A DNA stretch of 38,097 bases, taken from contig JAJYED010000005.1 in NCBI GenBank assembly GCA_021790305.1, positions 1 to 38,097 on the forward strand, written 5' to 3'. The DNA is from Microcaldota archaeon (GTDB taxonomy: Archaea; Micrarchaeota; Micrarchaeia; Micrarchaeales; CABMGC01). The notes under the pieces are model-generated. The model did not search any database. It saw only the letters and a program-made list of their open reading frames with translations, and was not told the origin of the DNA. This document shows positions 1 to 8,159 of this stretch, one piece after another. Both the position numbers and the translations under genes were made by a program. Position 1 is the first letter of the stretch. Every line of letters begins with the position of its first letter.

Positions 1-125
1 TTGACGAAGAGCATAATGAGCTTCTGAAGGAATTGATAAGAAGCGCAGAGCCTGACACGGATAACAACGCAGTAAAGTATGCACGTACAATAAAAGGCTA
101 CCTGAATTCAGATAATAAAGAGTAG
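1..125 (+). CDS. C-terminal end of an unknown protein (cut by window edge)
   Basis: An open frame (codons starting at position 3) runs in from the left edge and ends at TAG 123-125, giving about 40 residues that are acidic and charged and end in NSDNKE. The start lies outside the window. Nothing in this tail identifies a family. It is read in the same direction as the lipoprotein-like gene that begins 52 nt downstream. Confidence 0.5.
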   Translation, partial: DEEHNELLKELIRSAEPDTDNNAVKYARTIKGYLNSDNKE

Positions 126-177
126 TCCATTTAAGGAATATGCTTTAATCTATTAGGAGTTATTTTAACGTGATATA

Positions 178-714
178 ATGGAGACAAAACAAAAGAGCAG
201 CGAGAGAAATACAGGAGCAGCGCATAAGGAATGGAATGAGAGAGTAGATACATTCAAGAATGCTGTGAGAGGCGCAGTGGTAGGAGCGGTTGTTGCAGTA
301 TCTGCAGCAGGATGCGCAACATACCAGCAGAATGGCCAGTTAGTTGGAGGAGTCCTGGGAGGAGTGATTGGAAGCCAGATAGGACAGGGAGAAGGAAGGG
401 CTGCAGCGACCATAATAGGTACGCTGGCAGGAGCTTATATAGGCGGTTCAATAGGCAGGAGCATGGACAGGCAGGACCAGATAAATGCATATGATGCAAT
501 AACTACCAACCCTGTAGGCAGGACGACTGTCTGGACAAACCCATATGGAAACAGGTATAGCGTAACCCCTACACAGCAGTATGTACCGCAGAATGGACAG
601 GCAGCTGGGCAGGTATGCAGAAGCTATGTCACGACAGGTTTCATAGGCGGGCAGGCGCAGACGATAAAAGGAGTTGCATGCAGACAGCCTGATGGCAGCT
701 GGAAGATAGAGTAG
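178..714 (+). CDS. Glycine-zipper lipoprotein, Rickettsia 17-kDa surface antigen type
   Basis: The protein has 178 residues. A hydrophobic stretch at about 31-45 ends in a lipobox-like SAAGC with Cys46, so it is probably an exported, lipid-anchored surface protein. Residues about 52-92 are a glycine-zipper segment (GGVLGGVIGSQIG and later GAYIGGSIGRSMD), and the C-terminus ends in a Cys pair with CRQPDGSW. This layout is characteristic of bacterial 17-kDa surface antigen / glycine-zipper 2TM proteins, which are known mainly from Proteobacteria; finding it beside archaeal genes suggests lateral transfer. The start ATG has GTGAT three bases upstream. The 28-residue polar segment before the hydrophobic core is unusually long and is shared with the next gene. 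Function in the envelope is unknown. Confidence 0.8.
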   Translation: METKQKSSERNTGAAHKEWNERVDTFKNAVRGAVVGAVVAVSAAGCATYQQNGQLVGGVLGGVIGSQIGQGEGRAAATIIGTLAGAYIGGSIGRSMDRQDQINAYDAITTNPVGRTTVWTNPYGNRYSVTPTQQYVPQNGQAAGQVCRSYVTTGFIGGQAQTIKGVACRQPDGSWKIE

Positions 715-871
715 ACAGTTCTGGGCAGATGCCAGGCATCTGCCCTCTCTTTTTATTAATTGAAGTAGCAGTCGGTAAATGATCCTGTATCTTACAATTA
801 CCAGTTTAGTCGTTTGTCGTTCACCAAAGAATCTTTATCAATGATAAGAACATTAAATTGTTTGTGATACG

Positions 872-1351
872 ATGAAAACAAAGACCATAGTTACTGACAT
901 TACTCCTGATAGACAGAAAACAGAGAGATTAAACACATTTAAAGAAGCTGTCAGAAAGGTGGCAGTAGTAGGAGCAGCATTGGCAGCTACCGCTTCGGTA
1001 TCAGGCTGTGTGCCATTTTATGGACAGGTAGGCATGGTTGGTGGATATACTGACGGGCAGATAGTTTATAGTGAAACAAATCCATACAGCTATTCGAATG
1101 GATGGTCATATAACTATGGAGGGGTGTTACCATATTATAATTCTGGAATAATACCTGGCTACGGATATAGCTACGAGTATACTGTACCTAACTATGGTTA
1201 TACCATACCTGATTATGATTATGGAGGAGGGATATTTGATTACGGATATAGAGCACCTGACTATGATTATAACAGAGGCTATGGAGATATGCCTGATAGA
1301 GATTATGGAGACAGGGATGGAGGCCGTATCTGGATGGGACACCGCAGATAA
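872..1351 (+). CDS. Tyr/Gly-rich lipoprotein-like protein sharing the leader of its neighbour
   Basis: The protein has 159 residues. The N-terminus carries the segment ERLNTFKEAVR, then a hydrophobic core and a lipobox-like SVSGC with Cys46, the same position as in the upstream glycine-zipper protein. After the Cys the sequence is low complexity, rich in Tyr, Gly, Pro and Asp, with repeated YGY, PDYDY and PNYGY units, and ends basic (WMGHRR). It is probably secreted and cell-surface attached, but I recognise no domain. The start ATG is preceded by GTGAT with a 3-nt spacer. It lies between the 17-kDa-type lipoprotein and a metalloprotease on the same strand, though 157 nt separate it from the first. 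Confidence 0.75.
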   Translation: MKTKTIVTDITPDRQKTERLNTFKEAVRKVAVVGAALAATASVSGCVPFYGQVGMVGGYTDGQIVYSETNPYSYSNGWSYNYGGVLPYYNSGIIPGYGYSYEYTVPNYGYTIPDYDYGGGIFDYGYRAPDYDYNRGYGDMPDRDYGDRDGGRIWMGHRR

Positions 1352-1392
1352 GATTTAAGGAGCATACTGTATGGGCAAAAGATATTTGACTG

Positions 1393-2238
1393 ATGGTTAT
1401 GCATAAGGTATCTAATGCAACACAGGCAAAGCCGATAAATCAGATAGAGCTCCTGAAAACCGCTTCTGAAGATGCGCTTGCGTATTATAATAAGGCTGCC
1501 GGAACGCTCCATGCGGCACCTGAGATAATCCTGTTTAGCGACTTTAAAAAATCTTCAGAGATGGATAAGTCAGTATTAAATGGCATGGACAAGATAGGAG
1601 CATTAGGTACGTATATCTTCAACAAGATATACCTGGATGATCGCGAGCTGTGGCCTGAACCTAAAAAGGATAAGATCGATATAACAACAAGAAGCCTTAG
1701 CCATGAGCTTGTTCATCATATGAGGGATAGAAATGGGGCAAGAAACCATTTCCTTGCTAGGCTTTTCAACAAGAAGATTGGAACAGCGATCCGGACATTG
1801 GAGGAAGGGTGTGCAGTTTTCGTTGATGGAGTATACCAGTCAGGATCTGAAACGGATAGATCAAGGATAATAAGAGCAGTTTATCATGATCCTGGAATAT
1901 ATGCGCTGTCTATGCTTCCTCAGATCTATGATGCAGTAAAAGGAAAGGACAGAATGTCAATAGTCAGTTCAGGTGAATTTGATTATAAGAGAGTCTCAAG
2001 GATTGTTACTAACCATCCTGCAGATCAGGAGAATTATAGCTGGTTTTATACCACAGGAGCCAACCTTGCAGTGATTATATATGCTTCGAATGATTTTAAC
2101 ACCGCCAAGACGGTTAAGAAACTGCTTACCACCGATTATGATGGTCTGCTGGAAGAGATTAGACAATCAGTAAGGCCATGTGTCAGGGAAGCCATATACG
2201 ACCTGTTCCATGATATGGAAAAGGATAACATAGGATAA
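1393..2238 (+). CDS. Putative zinc metalloprotease (HExxH)
   Basis: The protein has up to 281 residues. HELVHH at about 104-109 is the HExxH zinc and catalytic motif, and LEEGCAVFVDG about 30 residues later supplies a candidate third ligand Glu, as in gluzincin peptidases. There is no clear signal peptide or membrane span, so it looks cytoplasmic unless exported by another route. The sequence outside the motif does not let me name a peptidase family. ATG at 1399 is an equally plausible start because a GATGGTT element lies just before it. It is co-directional with the two lipoprotein-like genes and starts 41 nt after the second, so processing of surface proteins is possible but unproven. Confidence 0.65.
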   Translation: MVMHKVSNATQAKPINQIELLKTASEDALAYYNKAAGTLHAAPEIILFSDFKKSSEMDKSVLNGMDKIGALGTYIFNKIYLDDRELWPEPKKDKIDITTRSLSHELVHHMRDRNGARNHFLARLFNKKIGTAIRTLEEGCAVFVDGVYQSGSETDRSRIIRAVYHDPGIYALSMLPQIYDAVKGKDRMSIVSSGEFDYKRVSRIVTNHPADQENYSWFYTTGANLAVIIYASNDFNTAKTVKKLLTTDYDGLLEEIRQSVRPCVREAIYDLFHDMEKDNIG

Positions 2239-2750
2239 ACTAACATTATATTAGTATTTCTTATATATTATTAGTAATGATACAATGTGCGTTTGTTTGA
2301 GTTTAAAGAACATGTCGCTTCTACCTGGTTTTTATCTGATGTGAAGATAATCATCTCTTAAAACGCAATTCTGTGCAGAATTTGTCGTCGGAGATTTGGA
2401 CATGGTTCTTCCTTGTAAAATTAAAGCCTTTACAAGCCTGTTTACCAAAATTCCATATTATTGATAATTTTAATGCATCTTCCATAGATCTGGCATAAAA
2501 ATACAAGCACGAGGAAAAGCATTATTTTTATCCAGTTTTTTACAATAATACAGATGGCTTAACAGAAAGCCCTTGTTTTCCATAAATCTGAAATACATGA
2601 CTTAAAGCAGTTACTGATTTATACCAATATTTTGGAGATTTATTATTTTATACATATATACTGTTACAATTCAATAATATGGAAAGAAAATAGTCTGATC
2701 CACAGTAGGATGAGTAATTCTAACATCTATTTAGAATGGCTAAGATATTG
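2239..2750. other. AT-rich stretch without a recognisable gene
   Basis: About 510 bases lie between the metalloprotease and the end of a minus-strand gene. I see no open frame of useful length, no tRNA and no convincing structured RNA. The right end (about 2728-2755) holds a copy of the short repeat that also lies at about 3345-3370. On the minus strand a 20-codon frame starting with ATG at about 2724 resembles the first codons after the other repeat copy, which suggests a decayed gene start. Confidence 0.5.
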
Positions 2751-2755
2751 CTAGT
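2728..2755 (-). repeat. Short repeat at a gene 3' end, copy 1
   Basis: Read on the minus strand, it begins at the stop codon of the 2751-3326 gene and contains TAGCCATTCTAAATA then ATGTT. It matches copy 2 almost base for base over about 25 nt. CTAAATA could act as a TATA element for a downstream gene, but no intact gene follows here. Confidence 0.6.
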
Positions 2756-3326
2756 TTTTATCTAAATGCCTGTGTACTTTGATTAGAACCGTCTTATTAT
2801 CATCTTTTACATATGCAAAATGATGTCTCTTTAATTCCGGGTCCTGGTTAATCCTTTTTACAGATCTTGTCATGTGATCTATTCTGACTATCTGAGTCAG
2901 ATCATCAAAATCATCAGCACTTACCTTGAGGTATGCGGCCGTATCGCCTTCTTCGTATGGAAGATGGCAACCGAAAATCATATAGCTCTCGCCAGGAATA
3001 AGCAGTGCGCGTCTTTCTGAAGGGAGTTTGTTGAATTTAGCAGTATCGGCCATAGGTATGAAGGAACCGTCGTCCTTTATTCTGTGGGGTCCGTAACTTT
3101 CATGTAGGCCTTTTATAGATGCTCGCACGGCTACTTTCTCGTGCAATTCAAGGATAAAACCATGATTGAGATCCGTTTGGAGATAGTTGCCATATACATA
3201 CATTAATGCAATTTCTGCCGGAGTGGCTTCTCGGTATCCTTTTCTGATAGCGCCCTTCAGCTCCATGGGAGTTACTTTATCATCAGATATGAATACAGGC
3301 TTTATCTCTTTGGCATATTCTTGCAT
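2751..3326 (-). CDS. Hypothetical protein
   Basis: Unknown function, about 191 residues from the start MQEYAKEI. I chose ATG 3326 because GGTAAT lies four bases before it; an in-frame ATG five codons upstream (3341) falls inside the repeat element. The sequence is soluble-looking, mixed alpha/beta and charged, with no membrane segment or Cys cluster. A short stretch (GFILELHEKVAVRASIKG) resembles FRMDLFQHSVTAIQGRSIK in the upstream neighbour, so the two may be distant paralogues. Its 3' end and that of the neighbour overlap copies of the same short repeat. Confidence 0.6.
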   Translation of the reverse strand: MQEYAKEIKPVFISDDKVTPMELKGAIRKGYREATPAEIALMYVYGNYLQTDLNHGFILELHEKVAVRASIKGLHESYGPHRIKDDGSFIPMADTAKFNKLPSERRALLIPGESYMIFGCHLPYEEGDTAAYLKVSADDFDDLTQIVRIDHMTRSVKRINQDPELKRHHFAYVKDDNKTVLIKVHRHLDKN

Positions 3327-3339
3327 GAAGATTACCAAC

Positions 3340-3375
3340 ATTTATTTAGAATGGCTAGAATATTATTAGTATTAT
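3340..3375 (-). repeat. Short repeat at a gene 3' end, copy 2 (possible promoter)
   Basis: Read on the minus strand, it starts at the stop codon of the 3372-3983 gene and shares the core TAGCCATTCTAAATA with copy 1, then ATGTT and GGTAAT. A more divergent third version (TTCTAAGTATATATTAGTAA) follows the stop codon at 4048. It sits about 25 nt upstream of the 3326 start, which fits a TATA box for a nearly leaderless transcript. Confidence 0.6.
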
Positions 3376-3983
3376 ACATACCTTCTTGCTGCGGATTTAA
3401 TAGTATTGATAAATGCCCTGGTCTTTGAGATAGGTTCTCTTTTTATTGCCGCTTCAAGATCCTCCCTTTTTGCAAGCGCTATGCTGATGTCATCAGGATG
3501 GAAGGGAGTAGTGCATACTATAAGACCTCTGTCAGGACTTGCGTCTATATATAAACTGCCAACCCCTCCGCATGCATGAAATGATCTCTCATGTGGTTCA
3601 AGCTCGTTGTAGAAAGTATACCTGTCTACCGGCCTGAATGTCCAGTTTACCTGTCTTTTCTTAGTAATATCCTCTCCGAGTATTTGAAAGTAGCCTTCGC
3701 TTTTTATACTCCTGCCTTGTATCGCAGTAACAGAGTGCTGGAAAAGATCCATTCTGAAATCGGGGTTGAGAAGGAAGGACATAGCGGCAAGCTTCATAGT
3801 CACATGCACATACCCTTCCGGTATCTCGAACTTTACAGGGGTCAGCCTTTGTGCCATAATCCTTTCGTATGAATCGCCTTCGAGGGCGTTGTCTCTTCTG
3901 AATCTCTTGAATGTTATCGGCACCTGTGATAAAGGATGCTGCGCTGCTTCTATTTGCTGCTCCATTCTTTGTATAGTCTGCAT
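3372..3983 (-). CDS. Hypothetical protein, possible paralogue of its downstream neighbour
   Basis: Unknown function, 203 residues. GTGAT three bases before ATG 3983 supports the start. The protein has a polar N-terminus (about 25 residues, Gln-rich), a central mixed region and a basic C-terminus (SAARRYV). No membrane span or known motif is visible. A TATATATT element at about 4026-4034 upstream could be its TATA box. It is followed by a short intergenic repeat and then the possible paralogue. Confidence 0.6.
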   Translation of the reverse strand: MQTIQRMEQQIEAAQHPLSQVPITFKRFRRDNALEGDSYERIMAQRLTPVKFEIPEGYVHVTMKLAAMSFLLNPDFRMDLFQHSVTAIQGRSIKSEGYFQILGEDITKKRQVNWTFRPVDRYTFYNELEPHERSFHACGGVGSLYIDASPDRGLIVCTTPFHPDDISIALAKREDLEAAIKREPISKTRAFINTIKSAARRYV

Positions 3984-4047
3984 ATCATCACTTTTTATTT
4001 TGAAATCAAAGCAAAATCATAGTGTTACTAATATATACTTAGAAATT

Positions 4048-4482
4048 CTAGTATAATGTTGGATTCCTCTTAAGAGAGATTAATAACTTCTCCTTTGCCT
4101 TATCCACATGGCCACATTCTGGATTGTATGATATTGAGTGCGCAGTTACTGAATATGAACGAATCTTGCATGTGTTTATATCGCGTGCACGCACACTGTT
4201 GGCAGATATGCTGCATGCTGAAACGTCAACTGCAGATATAGACCTGGCAGAGATATTTGCACCAGAATGCATGCTGCCTGTGACTGCTAGCTTGCTTACA
4301 TGTACATTCCCTGACACTCTTAGATTACCATTAACTTCTAAGTTGAATCTTGAACCACATGTGCCAGATATACTTCCTTCTACTACCACATTGCCCTGAT
4401 ACACTATGTCTTTTTCTAATACAAGATCGCCTTTTATTACAGTCTCTTGTACTTTCTTTTTGTCCGTGCCAATTATTTTCAT
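4048..4482 (-). CDS. Pentad-repeat, beta-helix-like protein (short paralogue)
   Basis: The protein has 144 residues. The N-terminal part (about 17-70) has alternating hydrophobic residues and glycine turns (GDLVL, YQGNVVVEGSI, NGNLRVSGNV), and residues about 77-118 form a clear five-residue repeat: ISARS, ISAVD, VSACS, ISANS, VRARD, INTCK, IRSYS, VTAHS. Such periodicity fits a right-handed beta-helix and recalls pentapeptide-repeat and polymer-forming bactofilin-like proteins, but the hydrophobic spacing differs from the standard A-D/N-L consensus. The gene starts 4 nt after the stop of its longer paralogue, with GGTTAAT (containing that TAA stop) as the ribosome site. Assembly or scaffold roles are inference. 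Confidence 0.6.
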   Translation of the reverse strand: MKIIGTDKKKVQETVIKGDLVLEKDIVYQGNVVVEGSISGTCGSRFNLEVNGNLRVSGNVHVSKLAVTGSMHSGANISARSISAVDVSACSISANSVRARDINTCKIRSYSVTAHSISYNPECGHVDKAKEKLLISLKRNPTLY

Positions 4483-4486
4483 ATAA

Positions 4487-5134
4487 TTAACCTCTTTTTT
4501 CCTTATAAATTATGTTTTTGATATCTATATCTTCATTTGATACGAATGGGCGAGGAGCATTTTCAGACTTCGGATAGGCATACCTGTACAATATCTCCTT
4601 GTGTGCATGGCATATCGTATCATAAAATATATCCTTTTCTGTTATTATGCTGTCCTTTGCCTCGGCATTCCTAATTTTTATATCGTTTACCGCTCTAGCA
4701 TAATCCACAATAAGGTCGTTTGCAGATATATCTGTCAGCGAAAAAAGAATGCGGGCAGTGATGTCTCCGTCTGCCTTTACTCTCTTGGCGCATATCTCAT
4801 CTGCAGAGATATTTGCTGATAATACATTATTGCAGTGCAGCTCCATTACTACAGATAGGTTATTGCAGCGAAGATTCCGCAAATCCATTGATCTTGCCCT
4901 TACATTCCCAGGCAGTTCAAGGTTTCTCAGCATTATCTCCTGTGCAGAAAGATCTCCGTCGAGGATAGTCAGGCCGTATCCTCTTCCTCTGTATCCAGTT
5001 ATATTTCCCTGTACCGTCACGCTTCCCGTATATCTGGTATTTCTATAAAGTACAAGATCACCTGGTATAACTACAGTACTTTTACTTTCCGCGCATATTG
5101 CGTCGTCTGCAGTACTGCTCTTCGAGAATATCAT
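4487..5134 (-). CDS. Pentad-repeat, beta-helix-like protein (long paralogue)
   Basis: The protein has 215 residues. Its residues about 21-80 align with the downstream gene (VI-GDLVL----Y-G-V-V-G-I-G, then GDL), so the two are tandem duplicates. The pentad pattern continues over about 60-130 (LSAQE, IMLRN, LELPG, then LSANI, ISADE, ICAKR, VKADG) and seems to extend in weaker form to about 165. The last 45 residues are non-repetitive and carry TICHAHKE. No signal peptide or membrane segment is seen, so it should be cytosolic. It heads a two-gene operon. Confidence 0.6.
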   Translation of the reverse strand: MIFSKSSTADDAICAESKSTVVIPGDLVLYRNTRYTGSVTVQGNITGYRGRGYGLTILDGDLSAQEIMLRNLELPGNVRARSMDLRNLRCNNLSVVMELHCNNVLSANISADEICAKRVKADGDITARILFSLTDISANDLIVDYARAVNDIKIRNAEAKDSIITEKDIFYDTICHAHKEILYRYAYPKSENAPRPFVSNEDIDIKNIIYKEKRG

Positions 5135-5149
5135 CTAACCAAGTATGTT

Positions 5150-5476
5150 TTATTGTCCTTCACCGCTGCCTCTCTTCCTGATAAACCCGTATAGACCGTG
5201 CCTGTGTACGAGAGTTGTAACGTTGACTACCTTTTCCAGTCTGAAACCAGTATCAGATCTTGCATCCATCTTTCCAAGACCGAATGTTGTTCTCGACTCT
5301 ACATCCAATGGTTCCATCCTAAGGGCCTTTGCAAAAGCATCTGCGAATGCACGGTTTCCGGCGTCTATGGCTTCATTTACCTGCTTCCTTATCTCCTTTC
5401 TCTCTTTTATCATTTCGACTAATTTCATATTTTTCATCTCTATAATTGTTAAATTCATAAAGTCGCCAAGACGCAT
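5150..5476 (-). CDS. Small hypothetical protein
   Basis: Up to 108 residues, unknown. The N-terminal half is strongly helical and charged (MKLVEMIKERKEIRKQVNEA), followed by a less regular half ending RKRGSGEGQ. Several in-frame ATG codons (5476, 5458, 5437, 5428) make the start uncertain and none has a clear GTGAT element. It lies 15 nt upstream of the pentad-repeat pair on the same strand and may be co-transcribed. Confidence 0.45.
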   Translation of the reverse strand: MRLGDFMNLTIIEMKNMKLVEMIKERKEIRKQVNEAIDAGNRAFADAFAKALRMEPLDVESRTTFGLGKMDARSDTGFRLEKVVNVTTLVHRHGLYGFIRKRGSGEGQ

Positions 5477-5609
5477 TTACTCTAGATAGTTGGATTTTGT
5501 CTGGTCGTCAGCTAATCAAAGAATGCATAAAGACTGATGGAAGAAGATAGGTTTTTGTGATATTTAAAAGTATCTAAGAGCATTCGTCTTACTGTAAAAA
5601 TTGCATGGA

Positions 5610-5804
5610 TTAGACAATTGCTTTTCTGAGGAAGGGCTTGTACATGCCTCCTCTTCTCAGGTCTGCCTGTTCTATGTCCTCCTTGTCTATGCGTTTTTCT
5701 GAAGAGAACCTGCCCTGCTGATCGAGAACAGTGACCATCTGGCCTTTTTGAATATCTACCTCTACCTGTTTACTCTCAGAGGTTATTTTTTTGATTACTT
5801 CCAT
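5610..5804 (-). CDS. Small hypothetical protein
   Basis: 64 residues, unknown. It is hydrophilic, with alternating Lys/Glu, and shows a short beta-like start (MEVIKKITSESKQVEVDIQ) and a basic tail. A GTGTA element three bases before ATG 5804 fits the start rule of this genome. It is isolated: about 130 nt from the next gene downstream and divergent from the MFS gene. Confidence 0.45.
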   Translation of the reverse strand: MEVIKKITSESKQVEVDIQKGQMVTVLDQQGRFSSEKRIDKEDIEQADLRRGGMYKPFLRKAIV

Positions 5805-6043
5805 GAATACACGCTCAGTAGATGCAAAAAGCCATATTTAAATATTATTACCGCAACGTTTTTTGTCTAACTCGTTACAAGTATTATTATACATAATATG
5901 GACAAGATGTTCAGAGGGTTGGGAAGGTCATTACTAATCATGTTAGAGTTTCTGCCTTTACATCATAGGTATTGTCCTTATCCACTCCTTAGAGCATACA
6001 GATAATCTCTGTTTATATTTCTTTACTAATGAAAAGATGAAGC

Positions 6044-7270
6044 ATGGCTACACGCAAAGGGAATAAGAACAGGATATTCAAGTTCTATCTGCCTAAAGAT
6101 GCATGGATAATAACACTTACCTCTGCAATCTGGGGCATCGGCAGCTTCATGTACTCTCCCTTCCAGTCGATATTCTTCAAGGCGCTGGGAATGCCTCTAC
6201 TGTATATCGCAGTTATGGCAGCGATAAGCTCTGTTGTAACTGCAGTTGCACTTATCCTGGGAGGCTATCTTGCGGATGTGTTCGGCAGGAGAAAGGTCAT
6301 AGTCATATTCAGCACGATAGCAGCAGGGAGCGCCTTCCTATATCTCTTCATAAACAGCTGGCAGTTCATACTTATTCCAGTCATAATAGGATCGCTCTGC
6401 AGCATCTACACTCCTGCATTCAACTCCGTTCTGACAGAATCTATGAGACAGGATATGCGCCCTTCCGGATTTGCATCCTTTGCAATGCTCAACACCCTTC
6501 CTGCAGTATTTGCCCCAGTCATAGGAGGATTGCTGATGGTACACTACGGGGATATAAACGGGCTGAAGATAGCGTTCTTTGTAAGTGGTATACTAGGATT
6601 GACTGCGATGCTCTACCGCTCGATAAAGCTGGGTGAGACGTATAAGCCAAAGCCAAGGCTGAAGGAGCCCTTCCTCAAGAACTTCAGAGAGATGATAAAC
6701 GATTATGCACATACGATCAAAAAGGCAAACAGCGATGCCAAGAAACTTCTCTGGTATACTGTAACCTCGAGCATAGCCGCAAGCTTCACCACCATCTTCA
6801 TATCCATATATCTTGTAAAGCAGTTGAGCCTCTCTCCAATAACATATGGCCTGTTAAGCGGCATTACAGGACTTGCCACTGTAATCGTACTCATCCCTTC
6901 TGTGAGGATAATAAAGCGTGCAGGGCTGAAGAAGGCCACCATACTTGCAGCTCTCTTCTCTCCGCTCTCTATGTTCATCTTTGTATCGTCAAACGGAATG
7001 AATGATCTGCTTGCATGGAGCGTTACAGGTGGCGTCGGAGGCGCGATTGCGCAGCCTTCCATGTCCACACTGCAGGGAAATCTCTCTGAAAAGGAACAGC
7101 GCGGCAAGCTTATGGCTTTATTCAGCGTAATGCCGCTGATAGCTGCCTTCCCTGCACAGATATTCTCCGGGTACCTCTATGCAAATGTCTCATATATCTC
7201 TACATTCATGCTTGCCATACCTTTCTACATAATATCCGTACTGATACTCATGCGCCTGAACATAAAATGA
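6044..7270 (+). CDS. Major facilitator superfamily transporter
   Basis: The protein has 408 residues and about 12 hydrophobic segments, with a polar cytoplasmic loop near residues 190-225 (KPKPRLKEPFLKNF). The loop after the second segment reads GGYLADVFGRRKV, which is the classical MFS signature (G-x-L-x-D-x-x-G-R-R). Substrate cannot be told from sequence; drug/multidrug-type sugar-like permeases share this layout. A TTTATATTT element at about 6011-6019 is a likely TATA box. It stands alone, followed by another membrane-protein gene with its own promoter. Confidence 0.85.
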   Translation: MATRKGNKNRIFKFYLPKDAWIITLTSAIWGIGSFMYSPFQSIFFKALGMPLLYIAVMAAISSVVTAVALILGGYLADVFGRRKVIVIFSTIAAGSAFLYLFINSWQFILIPVIIGSLCSIYTPAFNSVLTESMRQDMRPSGFASFAMLNTLPAVFAPVIGGLLMVHYGDINGLKIAFFVSGILGLTAMLYRSIKLGETYKPKPRLKEPFLKNFREMINDYAHTIKKANSDAKKLLWYTVTSSIAASFTTIFISIYLVKQLSLSPITYGLLSGITGLATVIVLIPSVRIIKRAGLKKATILAALFSPLSMFIFVSSNGMNDLLAWSVTGGVGGAIAQPSMSTLQGNLSEKEQRGKLMALFSVMPLIAAFPAQIFSGYLYANVSYISTFMLAIPFYIISVLILMRLNIK

Positions 7271-7329
7271 CTCAGTGGAATCTTCTGAAGATTATGCATG
7301 CTTTTAAATGTTGCTTTTGATATTAATCC

Positions 7330-8157
7330 ATGGCCAGCGTGATTAATGTCTTCAAAGAGAGCATAGATATTGCAAAGAAAAACTATCTGAAGCTCCTTGG
7401 ACTGTACCTGATTATTCTCATTATATTCACAGTACTGGAGGCTCTTGCTGTTCTTCTTACAGCAGGTGCCGCTCTCGGTGCAGTCTCTGGCATAAGCTCG
7501 CCTCTGACGTTTATCCCGTTGGTTCTTATTGTATTTATTGCAGCGATTCTGATAAGTCCAATATGGAATGGGATATATTATTCGCTTGCAATACAGGGAA
7601 TGAAAAAGAGCAGTAAGACAACCCTTGACAAGGCATTCGGAGATTCCAAAAAAGTTTATAGAAAAATGCTATGGACGTCAGTTATACAAACAGTAATAAT
7701 GGTAATAATATTGGGAATAATATTAACACCGGATATTCTTTATATACTATCGATCAGATCAGGCTCCAGTGCATTTTCGCATCCGTTGCTTTTTCTATCG
7801 ACTCTAGGCATAACAGCGCTCGTGTTTATCGTGGTTGCTTTCATATTGGGAGCTCTTTTCTTTGTCGCAGTGCCTCTCGCAATGCTTGACGGAAGCAGCG
7901 GAATTGGTGCCATAAGAAAAAGCTTCACGGTTGCAAGGAAGTATTTCTGGAGCGTAATGGGTTTGTTGATACTTTCAGGGATAGCATATGCAATCGTGTA
8001 TGCAATAACTGAGATCTTTACCTTAGGATTCTCTGTGGTAAATCCGACATTAGGGGAGGTGGTCTCACTCGTACTTACAGTACTTCTAGAATCTTTTATA
8101 GTCGGCATAGTGGGCTTTCTGCCCGTAATCTTCTACAAAAGATTTGTAAAATCCTGA
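7330..8157 (+). CDS. Multi-pass membrane protein, DUF4013/YciC-like layout
   Basis: The protein has 275 residues with about six hydrophobic segments arranged as amphipathic N-terminal helix, two spans, polar loop (KKSSKTTLDKAFGDSKKVYRKM), two spans, then GIGAIRKSFTVARKYFW and two more spans. That loop-and-helix pattern is typical of small archaeal/bacterial integral membrane proteins of the DUF4013 or YciC type. No catalytic residues can be named. TTTTAAAT at 7302-7309 lies about 21 nt upstream of ATG, so the transcript is probably leaderless. The stop is 2 nt from the convergent MazG-like gene. Confidence 0.6.
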   Translation: MASVINVFKESIDIAKKNYLKLLGLYLIILIIFTVLEALAVLLTAGAALGAVSGISSPLTFIPLVLIVFIAAILISPIWNGIYYSLAIQGMKKSSKTTLDKAFGDSKKVYRKMLWTSVIQTVIMVIILGIILTPDILYILSIRSGSSAFSHPLLFLSTLGITALVFIVVAFILGALFFVAVPLAMLDGSSGIGAIRKSFTVARKYFWSVMGLLILSGIAYAIVYAITEIFTLGFSVVNPTLGEVVSLVLTVLLESFIVGIVGFLPVIFYKRFVKS

Positions 8158-8159
8158 GG

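Noticed and set aside
2239-2750. Search for CRISPR, tRNA or snoRNA-like elements
   Set aside because: No regularly spaced repeats, cloverleaf or box pairs found by eye.
6103-6636. Long shadow frames inside the MFS, lonB and ribosomal genes
   Set aside because: They lie on the opposite strand or in other frames of clear genes and show Cys/His/Arg-rich composition typical of shadows.
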